From assembly GCF_050586465.1 (NCBI RefSeq), contig NZ_JBOCEG010000003.1:1-64000 (forward strand): a stretch of DNA of 64,000 nt. Direction: 5' to 3'. Below are positions 53,600-61,812 of this stretch, in pieces; position 1 is the first letter of the stretch; the number at the start of each line of letters is the position of its first letter. The position numbers were made by a program, and so were the translations under genes. The DNA is from CAJXYS01 sp913063035. GTDB lineage: Bacteria > Pseudomonadota > Alphaproteobacteria > Rhodobacterales > Rhodobacteraceae. A model generated the notes under the pieces. It did no database searches. It worked only from the letters and a program-made list of their open reading frames with translations, and had not been told where the DNA came from.

Positions 53600-54757
53600 A
53601 TGTCGATGACAAGGAATTTCGGCTTCGGGACGCAGATCCGCAAGTCGCCCTATTTCGATGCGACGGTCCGTTGGGGCGCGACGGGCTTCTCGGTCTACAA
53701 CCACATGTATATCCCGCGCGATTTCGGCGACCCGGAACAGAATTTCTGGAACCTCGTCACCACGGCGATCCTCTGCGACGTGGCCGTCGAACGCCAGGTC
53801 GAGATCACCGGCCCCGATGCTGCGCGGTTCACGCAGATGCTGACCCCGCGCGACCTGTCGACCATGAGCGTCGGGCAGTGCAAATACGTCCTGATCACCA
53901 ATGCCGAGGGCGGCATCCTGAACGATCCCATCGTGCTGCGCCTGGCCGAGGATCATTTCTGGCTGTCGCTGGCCGACAGCGACATCCTGCTCTGGGCGCA
54001 GGGCCTGGCCGTGCATTCCGGGCTCGACGTCACGATCCGCGAACCCGACGTCTCGCCGCTGCAGCTGCAAGGGCCGCAGTCGCGCTACATCATGCAGTCG
54101 CTCTTCGGCGAGGACATCCTCGATCTGCGCTATTTCTGGCTGCGCGAAGTCGAGCTTGACGGCATCCCGCTCGTCGTGTCGCGCACGGGCTGGTCCAGTG
54201 AACTCGGCTACGAGATCTACCTGCGCGACGGGTCGCGCGGCGACGAGCTCTGGGAACGGATCATGGCGGCCGGCGCGCCCTATGGGCTGCAACCCGGCCA
54301 CACCTCAACCATCCGCCGTATCGAGGCCGGCATGCTGTCCTACCATGCCGACATGGACGCCCAGACGAACCCCTACGAGCTTGGGCTGGGGCGGCTGGTG
54401 AATCTCGACACCGAGGCGGAGTTCATCGGCAAGGCGGCGCTCACCCGGATCCGGGACGAGGGCATCAGCCGCAAACAGGTCGGCCTGCTGATCGGCGGCG
54501 GGCCGCTGGACGGACCCAACACGGTGTTCTGGCCCGTCGCGAAGGACGGCACGCCGATCGGCAAGGTGACGTCGGCCGTTTATTCCCCGCGGCTGGGGCA
54601 GAACATCGCCCTGGCGCTGGTCGCGGCCGAACATGCCGTGCTGGGCGAGACGGTCGAGGTGCGCGTCGACGATGTCCCGACGCGGGCGGAGATCGTGGAC
54701 CGGCCGTTCTTCGATCCGAAGAAGGCGCTCGCCACGGATTCCGTGCGGGTGGCCTGA
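53600..54757 (+). CDS. DmdA-like / glycine-cleavage T-family tetrahydrofolate demethylase
   Basis: A 385-residue GcvT-fold protein. Segments VYNHMYIP, CDVAVERQVEITGPDAARFT, QMLTPRDLSTMSVGQCKYV, HFWLSLADSDILLWAQGL and EPDVSPLQLQGP are very close in order and wording to DMSP demethylase DmdA, but the same family also holds sarcosine, glycine and other C1-transfer enzymes. DmdA removes a methyl group from dimethylsulfoniopropionate to folate. Length is slightly above DmdA. A strong Shine-Dalgarno sets the ATG at 53600. It is convergent with the IclR gene and near a methanethiol oxidase gene. Confidence 0.75.
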   Translation: MSMTRNFGFGTQIRKSPYFDATVRWGATGFSVYNHMYIPRDFGDPEQNFWNLVTTAILCDVAVERQVEITGPDAARFTQMLTPRDLSTMSVGQCKYVLITNAEGGILNDPIVLRLAEDHFWLSLADSDILLWAQGLAVHSGLDVTIREPDVSPLQLQGPQSRYIMQSLFGEDILDLRYFWLREVELDGIPLVVSRTGWSSELGYEIYLRDGSRGDELWERIMAAGAPYGLQPGHTSTIRRIEAGMLSYHADMDAQTNPYELGLGRLVNLDTEAEFIGKAALTRIRDEGISRKQVGLLIGGGPLDGPNTVFWPVAKDGTPIGKVTSAVYSPRLGQNIALALVAAEHAVLGETVEVRVDDVPTRAEIVDRPFFDPKKALATDSVRVA

Positions 54758-54799
54758 CGCCGTGGCGGGGCGGCGGCGTCGCGCCCCGCCCCGCGTCCC

Positions 54800-55561
54800 T
54801 CAGGCCGATTGCCGGGTCTCGCGCGCCTCGCTCCAGCGCAGACCGGCTGACAGGTCCTGCGCCATGCGCACGATTTGCGGGCCGATCTCGGCGCGGAAAG
54901 CCCCGGTGAACACCCGCGTCGATCCCGTCGCACCGATGGAGATCTGCGCGCCGGGGCCGGCCGCCGAAAGCGGCGCGGCGACCGACGCCATGCCGCGTTC
55001 GATCTCCTCGACGCATTCGGCGTAGCCGCGTTGCCGGATCGCCGCGAGGTCGGCCTCGAGATCCTCCAGCCGGGTGAGCGTGAACTCGGTGTAGGCCTTC
55101 AGGCGTTTCTCGAGGCTCTGTGACCGGAGCAGGTCGGGCGAGAAGGCGGCGACCGCCTTCGAGCAGGAGCAGGCATGCAACGGGCGTTTCCCGAGACCCG
55201 GATGCAGGAAGGACACGCCCGTATCAGGCGTCTCAACGTGAATGATCTCGACCGACCGTCCGCGCAGCCGCGCCAGGAAGAACGCGGCGCCATGGTCGGT
55301 CGCGGCGCGTCTGAGCGTCGGCGCGATCAGATCGCGCAGCGCGTGATCGGACCGGTCACCTTGCGTGATCTGCTTCAGGCGGTTGCCGATCACGAACCGT
55401 CCCCGCGTCACCGTTTCCAGCAAGCCCGCGTCGACGAGATCCTGCACCAGCCGGTAGGCGGTCGCCTTGGGCAGATCGGAATGCGCGCAGATCTCGCCCA
55501 CCGTGGCCTCGCCCTTCTGGCCGACGATCTCGAGGATCAGCGTCAAACGTTCGAGATGCAT
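54800..55561 (-). CDS. IclR-family transcriptional regulator
   Basis: A 253-residue regulator. The N-terminal winged HTH (ATVGEICAHSDLPKATAYRL, then VQDLVDAGLLETVTRG, about residues 18-55) is followed by an IclR effector domain (HGAAFFLARLRGRSVEIIHV onward, with GKRPLHACSCSKAVAAF). The gene is divergent from the methanethiol oxidase gene, 73 bases away, with a large inverted repeat between them. It is a likely direct regulator of that operon, perhaps sensing an organosulfur or C1 compound. Confidence 0.92.
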   Translation of the reverse strand: MHLERLTLILEIVGQKGEATVGEICAHSDLPKATAYRLVQDLVDAGLLETVTRGRFVIGNRLKQITQGDRSDHALRDLIAPTLRRAATDHGAAFFLARLRGRSVEIIHVETPDTGVSFLHPGLGKRPLHACSCSKAVAAFSPDLLRSQSLEKRLKAYTEFTLTRLEDLEADLAAIRQRGYAECVEEIERGMASVAAPLSAAGPGAQISIGATGSTRVFTGAFRAEIGPQIVRMAQDLSAGLRWSEARETRQSA

Positions 55562-55565
55562 GATT

Positions 55566-55604
55566 TTCCCGTATCCTGATAAGTGTTTTTTCGATATACG
55601 GGAA
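55566..55604. promoter_or_regulatory. inverted repeat, probable IclR operator
   Basis: TTCCCGTAT (55566-55574) and ATACGGGAA (55596-55604) form a perfect 9-bp inverted repeat with a 21-bp spacer, 30 bp centre to centre (about three helical turns). It lies in the short IclR/methanethiol-oxidase intergenic region, consistent with a dimer-of-dimers binding both arms. Confidence 0.6.
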
Positions 55605-55634
55605 TCACTGCAGATTCAAGGGAGGCGCGTCGCC

Positions 55635-56990
55635 ATGGACGGAGGGTGTTGCGGACCGGGCTATGCCAGCCCCGCGGAGGCGATCAAGGCGCCGCGCGAA
55701 AAGCTGCTCTACACGATCGCGATCTACACCGGGACGGGCATCCAGAAGCCCGACTACCTGGCGACCGTGGACGCGGATCCCGAAAGTCCGACCTACAGCC
55801 AGGTGATCCACCGGCTCGAGATGCCGGGGATCGGGGACGAGTTGCACCACATGGGCTGGAATGCCTGTTCGTCCTGCCACGACGACAGTTCCATGTCGCG
55901 CAAGTACCTGCTGGTGCCGGGCGTGCGGTCGAACAACATCCACGTCGTCGATACCGCGACCGACCCGCGCGCGCCGCGGCTTCACAAGGTGATCGACGGG
56001 GCCGAGATCAAGGCCAAGGCGGACCTGTCGGGGCCGCACACGGTGCATTGCCTCGGATCGGAGATCATCATCTCGTTCCTCGGCGACGCCAGGGGCGAGG
56101 CGCCGGGCGGCTACCTGCATCTCAACAAGGATTTCGAGATCGTCGGCCGCTGGGAAGAGACCATGGGCGATATCCCCTTCGGCTACGATTTCTGGTACCA
56201 GCCGCGTCACAACGTGATGATCAGCTCGGAATGGGCCGCGCCCAATACCTTCATGCCGGGCTTCGACCTCGAAGAAGTCGGTCACCTGAAATACGGCCGC
56301 CGGCTGCACGTCTGGGATTTCGAGAAGCGGCGGCCGGTCGAGAGCATGTATCTCGGCGAGGACGGGCTGATCCCGCTCGAGGTCAAGTTCCTGCACGATC
56401 CCGACAGCACGCACGGCTTCTGCGGCGCGGCGCTGTCGACCAACGTGATCCATTTCTGGAAGTCCGATGCTGGCAAGTGGGAATGGGAAAAGGTCATCGA
56501 CGTCGACAACGAACCGCATCCCGAATGGCCGATCCCGGTGCCGGGGGTGATGTCGGCGATCCTCGTGTCGATGGATGACAGGTATCTCTACCTCAACAAC
56601 TGGCTGCACGGCGACATGCGCCAGTACGACATCACCGATCCGCACAACCCGAAACTGACGGGCCAGGTCTGGATGGGCGGGCTGCTCGGCCGCGCGCCCG
56701 AGGTCAACGGCGTCAAGGTCGCCGGCGGGCCGCAGATGTTCCAGCTGTCTCTGGATGGCCGGCGGCTTTACGTCACCACGTCGCTCTTCTCCACCTGGGA
56801 CAACCAGTTCTACCCCGAGATCCGCACGCAGGGCGGCGTCATGGTGATGATCGACTGCGATGTCGAGAATGGTGGCATGTCGATCAACCCGGACTTCATC
56901 GTCGATTTCGGCAAGGAGCCCAACGGCCCCTCGCGCTGCCACGAAACCCGCTATCCCGGCGGCGACTGCACCAGCGATATCTGGCTGTGA
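55635..56990 (+). CDS. methanethiol oxidase (selenium-binding protein SBP56 family)
   Basis: A 451-residue seven-bladed beta-propeller enzyme of the SELENBP1/MtoX family, which converts methanethiol to formaldehyde, hydrogen sulfide and hydrogen peroxide. Strong family marks are CCGPGYASP at the start, IHRLEMPGIGDELHHMGWNA then CSSCHDD, PFGYDFWYQPRHNVM, YLNNWLHGDMRQYDI and the C-terminal RYPGGDCTSDIWL. The ATG at 55635 follows GGGAGGCG. Unlike the Hyphomicrobium enzyme no signal peptide is seen, so it should be cytoplasmic. It overlaps the ferredoxin gene by four bases. Confidence 0.92.
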   Translation: MDGGCCGPGYASPAEAIKAPREKLLYTIAIYTGTGIQKPDYLATVDADPESPTYSQVIHRLEMPGIGDELHHMGWNACSSCHDDSSMSRKYLLVPGVRSNNIHVVDTATDPRAPRLHKVIDGAEIKAKADLSGPHTVHCLGSEIIISFLGDARGEAPGGYLHLNKDFEIVGRWEETMGDIPFGYDFWYQPRHNVMISSEWAAPNTFMPGFDLEEVGHLKYGRRLHVWDFEKRRPVESMYLGEDGLIPLEVKFLHDPDSTHGFCGAALSTNVIHFWKSDAGKWEWEKVIDVDNEPHPEWPIPVPGVMSAILVSMDDRYLYLNNWLHGDMRQYDITDPHNPKLTGQVWMGGLLGRAPEVNGVKVAGGPQMFQLSLDGRRLYVTTSLFSTWDNQFYPEIRTQGGVMVMIDCDVENGGMSINPDFIVDFGKEPNGPSRCHETRYPGGDCTSDIWL

Positions 56991-57355
56991 CGGAGAGCTG
57001 CACCATAACCATCGCCAACCGCGGCGGGGCGCGCTACACGGTCGCGGCGCGCCGGCCGCTGCTCGACACGCTGCGCGAACAGGGCCTCGATCTGCCCTAT
57101 GGCTGCAAATACGGCGGCTGCATCACCTGCGCGGCCAAGCTGAAGGCCGGCGAAGTGGATCAGCGCCGGCAGGTGGCGCTGAACAATCGCCAGCTGTCCA
57201 ACGGCTACGTGCTGCTTTGCGTGGCGCGGCCGGTGGGGGACTGCACGCTGGAGATCGGCGTCGAGAGTCATGACACGCTCTATCGCAATCCCTTCCTCGA
57301 TCCCCTGGAGCCGCACGAGCTGAAAGCGGATATCGCCACACCGAAGGAGACCTAG
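56987..57355 (+). CDS. plant-type 2Fe-2S ferredoxin
   Basis: A 122-residue protein starting at GTG, four bases inside the methanethiol oxidase stop. The cluster motif is GCKYGGCITC (cysteines near residues 40, 45 and 48) with the fourth ligand in YVLLCVARPVGDC. A short C-terminal tail (HDTLYRNPFLDPLEPHE) follows. It is likely the electron carrier for the operon, but the partner enzyme is not identified. The tight coupling to a methanethiol oxidase gene is not something I recognise as standard. Confidence 0.88.
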   Translation: MTESCTITIANRGGARYTVAARRPLLDTLREQGLDLPYGCKYGGCITCAAKLKAGEVDQRRQVALNNRQLSNGYVLLCVARPVGDCTLEIGVESHDTLYRNPFLDPLEPHELKADIATPKET

Positions 57356-57820
57356 ATGCCCGAAGCCGAGATCGACCATCGTTATGACTACGCGCAGGCC
57401 TACCTGTCCGACATCCTGCGCTCGGTGAAAACCATCGCCATGGTCGGTGCCAGCGCGGACAAGACCAAGTTTAGCTATGGCGTCCTGCGCGTCCTGCACG
57501 AGACCGGGTATGACATGATCCCGGTCAATCCCAATCCGCGCGTGACCGAGATCCGGGGCATCCCGGTGTATCCGTCCCTCGAGGCGATCGACCGCCCCGT
57601 CGACATGGTCGAGGTCTTCCGCCCCAAGGAAGAGTTCTACGGTATCGCCGAACAGGCCATCGCCATCGGCGCCAAGGTGCTCTGGGGCCAGATCGGGGTG
57701 TATGACGACCGCGCGGCGCGGCTTGCCGAGGAGGCGGGCCTCAAGGTCGTCATGGATCGCTGCCCCAAGATCGAGTTGTTCCGCCCGTTCTGGAAGCCGC
57801 GGCTCGATCTCGCGATCTGA
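57356..57820 (+). CDS. CoA-binding domain protein (YccU-like)
   Basis: A 154-residue Rossmann-type CoA-binding protein. The nucleotide-binding start KTIAMVGASADKTKFSYG (about residue 25), then IPVNPNPRVTEIRGIPVYPS, and the end GLKVVMDRCPKIELFRPFW are standard YccU/PF13380 segments. It starts immediately after the ferredoxin stop. A partner of CoA ligases or a CoA/CoA-thioester sensor is expected. This fits a pathway with methylthio-propionyl-CoA-type intermediates, by inference only. Confidence 0.9.
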   Translation: MPEAEIDHRYDYAQAYLSDILRSVKTIAMVGASADKTKFSYGVLRVLHETGYDMIPVNPNPRVTEIRGIPVYPSLEAIDRPVDMVEVFRPKEEFYGIAEQAIAIGAKVLWGQIGVYDDRAARLAEEAGLKVVMDRCPKIELFRPFWKPRLDLAI

Positions 57821-57948
57821 AACGGCACGGGCGACAGGCCGGCCGGCCGGACGCGCCGCGTCCGCGGCCGTCGTCGCGTCTCCGGCCCGCCTGCGGGGCG
57901 GGTGATCCCCGTCCTTCGAGGCCGGGCGCGACGCCCCCGCCATCGGCG

Positions 57949-57977
57949 TTGACAAACCTGATTGTTTTCGTAAGGAT
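57949..57977 (+). promoter_or_regulatory. candidate promoter in 57821-58139 interval
   Basis: TTGACA (57949-57954) is followed after 17 bases by AAGGAT (57972-57977), a fair sigma-70-type pair in an AT-richer patch about 165 bp before the next gene. The rest of the 319-base interval is GC-rich with no gene visible. Confidence 0.4.
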
Positions 57978-58139
57978 TTGCCCGAGAGAATTCTGACGGT
58001 TTTTGTCGGCAAATGGGATGACGCCTTTTCGCCGCTGACCCGGTCCGGTCTTTCCCGCGGTTTCGGTCCGCGCGGCGGCGCGCGGGACGGGGCGGCGTGA
58101 CCGGCAGGGCCGATCCCGGCTGTCGCAGGAGGGGAAGCC

Positions 58140-58601
58140 TTGTCCTACCATGATCCGAACGTCTACGGCGCCGCGGCGATCGGCACCACGGACAGCGTCG
58201 ATCCGCAGTCCCTGCGTATCATCGACCTGGTGCGGCGCTGGGATGGCGGCCCGGACCGTCGCCAGGAGGTCTGGAACGCGCTTGCGGTCGAGCTTGGCCC
58301 GGTCCGGGCGCGGCGGGCGCTGAAATCGCTCGAGGAATTCCTTGACTTGATCCAGAGCCACGGACGCCGCCCCCTGGTCCTGCACGGGGTCGGCTGTCGC
58401 TGTATCGGGTCGGATGAAACGATCATCGCGCATTTCGTCCGGATCGCCACCGAGGGCGAACGCGAGGACGCGATGCTGGTCGGCACCCTGCTGGTGCGCC
58501 CCGACATCGCCCCGATCGCCGCCAGCCTGGCGCAACAGCTGGGGCTGGCGCTTCTTTCCGGGGTGCCCGCGCCACGGGGCTGCACCGAAAGGATGCACTG
58601 A
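58140..58601 (+). CDS. conserved hypothetical protein
   Basis: A 153-residue protein that starts at TTG (MSYHDPNVYGAAAIGTTDS) after a strong AGGAGGGG site. Segments SLRIIDLVRRWDGGPDRRQE, RALKSLEEFLDLIQSHGRRP and LHGVGCRCIGSDETIIAHFV suggest a small helical domain with a Cys pair (CRC). I recognise this kind of protein from roseobacter genomes but no function is known. It follows the methanethiol-oxidase operon in the same direction and may be part of a larger regulon. Confidence 0.7.
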   Translation: MSYHDPNVYGAAAIGTTDSVDPQSLRIIDLVRRWDGGPDRRQEVWNALAVELGPVRARRALKSLEEFLDLIQSHGRRPLVLHGVGCRCIGSDETIIAHFVRIATEGEREDAMLVGTLLVRPDIAPIAASLAQQLGLALLSGVPAPRGCTERMH

Positions 58602-58681
58602 CGCCGACGGTTCCGACGGCGAATGCCGGGTCGCGGCGCCCCGCCCAGGCGGCGGTGGCGGGGCAGGGGACCGGGGCGCGC

Positions 58682-59203
58682 TCAGGCGGCGCGGCTGCCG
58701 TCGGCCAGGGCCGCCTCGAGCCAGGCGGCGCAGCCGTCGAGACTGGCCGGCACCGCCTCGCCCACGCCGCCCGTGAAGGTCTCGAAGGCATCGAGGTTCA
58801 GCGCGTTGACCCCGGCGAGCACCGGCACGCCCTCGGTCAGGCACTGGCCGATGACATCGCGGAAGCCGCGCCCGTCGGCCTCGTGCTTGCCGAACTTGTT
58901 GACGATCAGGAGATCCGGCTTCGGGTCGAGGCCGCGGGTCACCGTCGCCACGGCCTCCTCCAGCGCGGCCGGATCGAGCCGGCAGCCGCGGGCCTCCTTG
59001 CCGAGCGATTGCGAGATGCGGAAGACCGGGCCGTCCGGCAGCACCTGCACGTCCATGTCGCAGTGCCGCGAGTCGGTGCAGTCGGTATTGGTCTGCACGA
59101 CGCCGCAGACGCGGACGCCGCGTGCGATACAGGCCGCGGCGAAGGCGCTGAGCAGGCGGTCGGTCGCGCCGCGCTCGGTGGTCATGACGTATCCGAGATG
59201 CAT
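58682..59203 (-). CDS. DUF2478 domain protein
   Basis: A 173-residue protein beginning MHLGYVMTTERGATDRLLSA. The segments GVRVCGVVQTNTDC, LPDGPVFRISQSLGKEARGC, DLLIVNKFGKHEADGRGFRD and VGEAVPASLDG follow the DUF2478 pattern, a P-loop-NTPase-like family found near molybdate and molybdoenzyme genes. The classical P-loop is not conserved, the usual GS/K turn being replaced by TTERGATD. No molybdate genes are in the window. Confidence 0.8.
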   Translation of the reverse strand: MHLGYVMTTERGATDRLLSAFAAACIARGVRVCGVVQTNTDCTDSRHCDMDVQVLPDGPVFRISQSLGKEARGCRLDPAALEEAVATVTRGLDPKPDLLIVNKFGKHEADGRGFRDVIGQCLTEGVPVLAGVNALNLDAFETFTGGVGEAVPASLDGCAAWLEAALADGSRAA

Positions 59204-59400
59204 CCTGTTCCTTCTCCTTGCGGGGCCGTCGGACCGGCGGGCATGCCGGCGCGGCCCCGGTCGCGCCGCGCCCGGTCCCGGTCCCGGTCCGTCCGCGTCG
59301 GCCAGCGGGGGCAGAGTGCCGGATTTTTCATGATCGGTGCAAGCCATCATCGCCCGGCCCGCCGGCCGGCGCCGGCGCGACCCGACGGGCGGCGGCCCGC

Positions 59401-60273
59401 TCAGTTGAAGTTGCGGAACAGCTTGGTGGCGGAAAACATCGATTCCAGCTCCTCGATGCGATCCTTGCTGTCCTCCCAGCGCGCGGTCTGCACCTCTGCG
59501 ATGAGCGCCTCGACGATCATCATGATGCAGATGGTCGAGTCCCAGTTCGACGGGGCCTCCACGAGCGCGTTGAAGACGAACGGCGTCACCTTGCTGATGG
59601 GCGAGCCCCACTGGTCGGTGAAGAGCACGATGGTGCTGCCCCGGTCCGCGGCCAGGCGGGCCAGCTTCAACAGGTCGGACTCGTAGCGGCGGATGTCGAA
59701 GACGACGAGGATTGCCCTGTCGTCCATGTCGAGCAGGTATTGCGGCCAGACATTCGCCGAATGGCTCAGATGGGTGACGTTCGGCCGGATGATCTGAAGA
59801 TGGTTGAACAGATAATCCGCGTTCGACCGCGTGATGCGCCCGCCGGCGAGGTAGACATGCCGCGCGGTGTCGGCCAGCAGGGCGGCCACCTCGTCGAACA
59901 TCGCCGGGTTCAGCCGGTCGAGCGTGTGGTGCAGGTTCGACGAGACCGCCCGGGCAAAGGTGTTCAGCACGTGCTCGTCGGAGGCCTTGGCCTGCCAGGC
60001 GTCGCGCTTGGAGATCGGCTTCTTGATCTGCTCCGCGACTTCCTCGCGCAGCCGCTCCTGCAGGTCCGGAAAGCCCTCGAAACCCAGCTTGCGCGCCATG
60101 CGGATGACGGTGGGCGTCGAGACCCCGGCGGCCTGGGCGAGGCGGGTGATCGATTGCAGCCCGGCCACGGGATAGTCCTGCAGCAGGATGTTGGCGAGCT
60201 GGCGCTCCGAACGCGTCAGCGTCTCCATCTCGTCCTGGATCATCTCTTTCACGAGTGTCGGGGCCGCGGGCAT
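59401..60273 (-). CDS. RpiR-family transcriptional regulator (MurR/RpiR, SIS domain)
   Basis: A 290-residue regulator. The N-terminal HTH has LTRSERQLANILLQDYPVAG, then QAAGVSTPTVIRMARKLGFE (about residues 18-70) and the C-terminal half is a SIS domain (HVYLAGGRITRSNADYLFNH, then AILVVFDIRRYESDLLKLAR). Divergent from an N-formylglutamate-amidohydrolase-like gene and the TRAP operon; a strong inverted repeat lies between. RpiR proteins usually sense a phosphorylated or amino-sugar-type ligand; which one here is unknown. Confidence 0.92.
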   Translation of the reverse strand: MPAAPTLVKEMIQDEMETLTRSERQLANILLQDYPVAGLQSITRLAQAAGVSTPTVIRMARKLGFEGFPDLQERLREEVAEQIKKPISKRDAWQAKASDEHVLNTFARAVSSNLHHTLDRLNPAMFDEVAALLADTARHVYLAGGRITRSNADYLFNHLQIIRPNVTHLSHSANVWPQYLLDMDDRAILVVFDIRRYESDLLKLARLAADRGSTIVLFTDQWGSPISKVTPFVFNALVEAPSNWDSTICIMMIVEALIAEVQTARWEDSKDRIEELESMFSATKLFRNFN

Positions 60274-60284
60274 CGCTGCCTCTT

Positions 60285-60332
60285 TTGTAGAATATTTTAT
60301 AGCGTAGGCATCTCTTGTAGCGACGTCTACAA
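60285..60332. promoter_or_regulatory. TTGTAG-type repeats, probable RpiR operator
   Basis: TTGTAG (60315-60320) and CTACAA (60327-60332) form an inverted repeat with a 6-bp centre. Another TTGTAG lies at 60285-60290, 30 bp upstream. All are in the divergent RpiR/hydrolase intergenic region. Confidence 0.55.
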
Positions 60333-60339
60333 AAAATCG

Positions 60340-60368
60340 TTGACAGCCTCGGCGGTGACACCCTTATC
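60340..60368 (+). promoter_or_regulatory. candidate promoter of hydrolase-TRAP operon
   Basis: TTGACA at 60340-60345 is followed after 17 bases by CTTATC (60363-60368). The predicted transcript start is only a few bases before the ATG at 60377 and no Shine-Dalgarno is seen, so translation may be leaderless. Confidence 0.45.
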
Positions 60369-60376
60369 GTGGTGCC

Positions 60377-61192
60377 ATGCAGGATGCCGACGCGCCCCTT
60401 CTCGATGGTGACGAAGCCCCCCCGGTCGAGGTCTTGAACCCGGCGGGACGGGGCCGCGCCGTGCTGGTCTGCGAACATGCCAGCAGCGCCGTTCCGGCGG
60501 CGCTGGGCGACCTGGGGCTGCACCCCGACGACCGCCTGTCGCACGCGGTCTGGGATATCGGCGCGCTGGCGCTGGCGCGCGGGCTCTCGGCGGCGCTTGA
60601 CGCGCCGCTGGTCGCGGCGCGGGTGTCGCGGCTCGTCTATGACTGTAACCGCCCGCCCGAGGCCGCCGACGCGATCCCGGCGCAGAGCGAGCGGATCGCG
60701 GTGCCCGGAAACCGCGGCCTGAGCCCGGCGGCGCGCGCCGCGCGGGTGGAGGCCGTCTACCGCCCCTTCGAGCGCTGCCTGCGCGCGACGCTGGACGCCC
60801 GCCGCGGCCCGACGGTGCTGGTTACCGTGCACAGCTTCACGCCGGTCTATCACGGGCAACCGCGCGCGGTGGACCTGGGGCTTCTGCACGACGCGGACCC
60901 GCGGCTCGCGGACGCGATGCTGGCCGCCGCGCCGGCCCATCTGCCCGGGCTCGACACCCGGCTCAACGCCCCCTACGACGCCGGGGACGGGGTGACCCAC
61001 ACCCTGCGCGCCCACGCGGTGCCGCGCGGCATGCCCAATGTCATGATCGAGGTGAAGAACAGCCTGCTGGGCGACGCCGGCGGGATCGCGGCCATCGCCG
61101 ACGGGCTCGCCGGCATGCTCGGCGCCGCGCTGGCCGCCTGTTTCGCCGATGCCGATGCGGATGCCGCCGCCGGCAGGGGAGGCACCGGATGA
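60377..61192 (+). CDS. N-formylglutamate amidohydrolase-family protein
   Basis: A 271-residue enzyme of the FGase/HutG2 family. The signature LVCEHASSAVPAALGDLGL (about residue 30), SRLVYDCNRPP, VTVHSFTPVYHG and the C-terminal NVMIEVKNSLL match the family; metal ligands are the Glu/His in CEHAS, the Asp of YDCNRPP region and the His of VHSF. It overlaps the DctQ gene by four bases. No other hut genes are present, so the natural substrate is probably another N-formyl or N-acyl amino acid taken up by the TRAP system. Confidence 0.88.
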   Translation: MQDADAPLLDGDEAPPVEVLNPAGRGRAVLVCEHASSAVPAALGDLGLHPDDRLSHAVWDIGALALARGLSAALDAPLVAARVSRLVYDCNRPPEAADAIPAQSERIAVPGNRGLSPAARAARVEAVYRPFERCLRATLDARRGPTVLVTVHSFTPVYHGQPRAVDLGLLHDADPRLADAMLAAAPAHLPGLDTRLNAPYDAGDGVTHTLRAHAVPRGMPNVMIEVKNSLLGDAGGIAAIADGLAGMLGAALAACFADADADAAAGRGGTG

Positions 61193-61812
61193 GCGTGGCC
61201 GCGCGTCACAGCCTGCCCGGCCGGGTTGCGCGGGGCTACGTGCGCCGTGTCGACGCGGTGAACCGCCGGCTCGGGCGGATCGCGATGTACCTGATCTTCG
61301 TGTTGATCGGCATCCTGCTTTGGTCGTCCTTTTCCAAGACCTTCCTGCTGCCGTCGCTCTGGACGCTGGAGACGGCGCAGTTCACCATGGTGGCCTATTA
61401 CATCCTGGGCGGGCCCTATTCGCTGCAGCAGGGGGCCAATGTCCGCATGGACCTGTTCTATGGCAGCTGGACGCCACGCACCAAGGCCTGGGTCGATGCC
61501 TTCACGGTGTTCTTCCTGCTCTTCTATCTCGTGATCCTGTTCCTCGGCGGGGTCGAGTCCACAGCCTATTCGCTGGGCTATTTCGGGATGGAGCCCTTTG
61601 CCTTCTTCCGCGATCTTCTGGTGACGCTGGTCACCGAGGGGGTGGGCGCCGCCGCCGAGATGTTCGGCCACATGGAGCGCAGCCCGACCGCCTGGCGGCC
61701 GTATCTCTGGCCGATCAAGACGGTCCTTATGATCGGCATCGTGATGATGATCCTCCAGGCGCTGGCGGAGCTTGTCCGTGACCTGTTCCGTATCCGTGGA
61801 GAAGAGATCTGA
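61189..61812 (+). CDS. TRAP transporter small permease (DctQ)
   Basis: A 207-residue protein with four predicted helices (MYLIFVLIGILLWSSFSKTF; FTMVAYYILGGPYSL; AFTVFFLLFYLVILFLGGVE; VLMIGIVMMILQALAELV). The LGGPYSLQQGANVRMDLFYG segment is the conserved DctQ loop. It overlaps the hydrolase gene by four bases and the DctM gene by one base (TGATG). It joins DctM to form the inner-membrane symporter. Confidence 0.9.
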   Translation: MSVAARHSLPGRVARGYVRRVDAVNRRLGRIAMYLIFVLIGILLWSSFSKTFLLPSLWTLETAQFTMVAYYILGGPYSLQQGANVRMDLFYGSWTPRTKAWVDAFTVFFLLFYLVILFLGGVESTAYSLGYFGMEPFAFFRDLLVTLVTEGVGAAAEMFGHMERSPTAWRPYLWPIKTVLMIGIVMMILQALAELVRDLFRIRGEEI

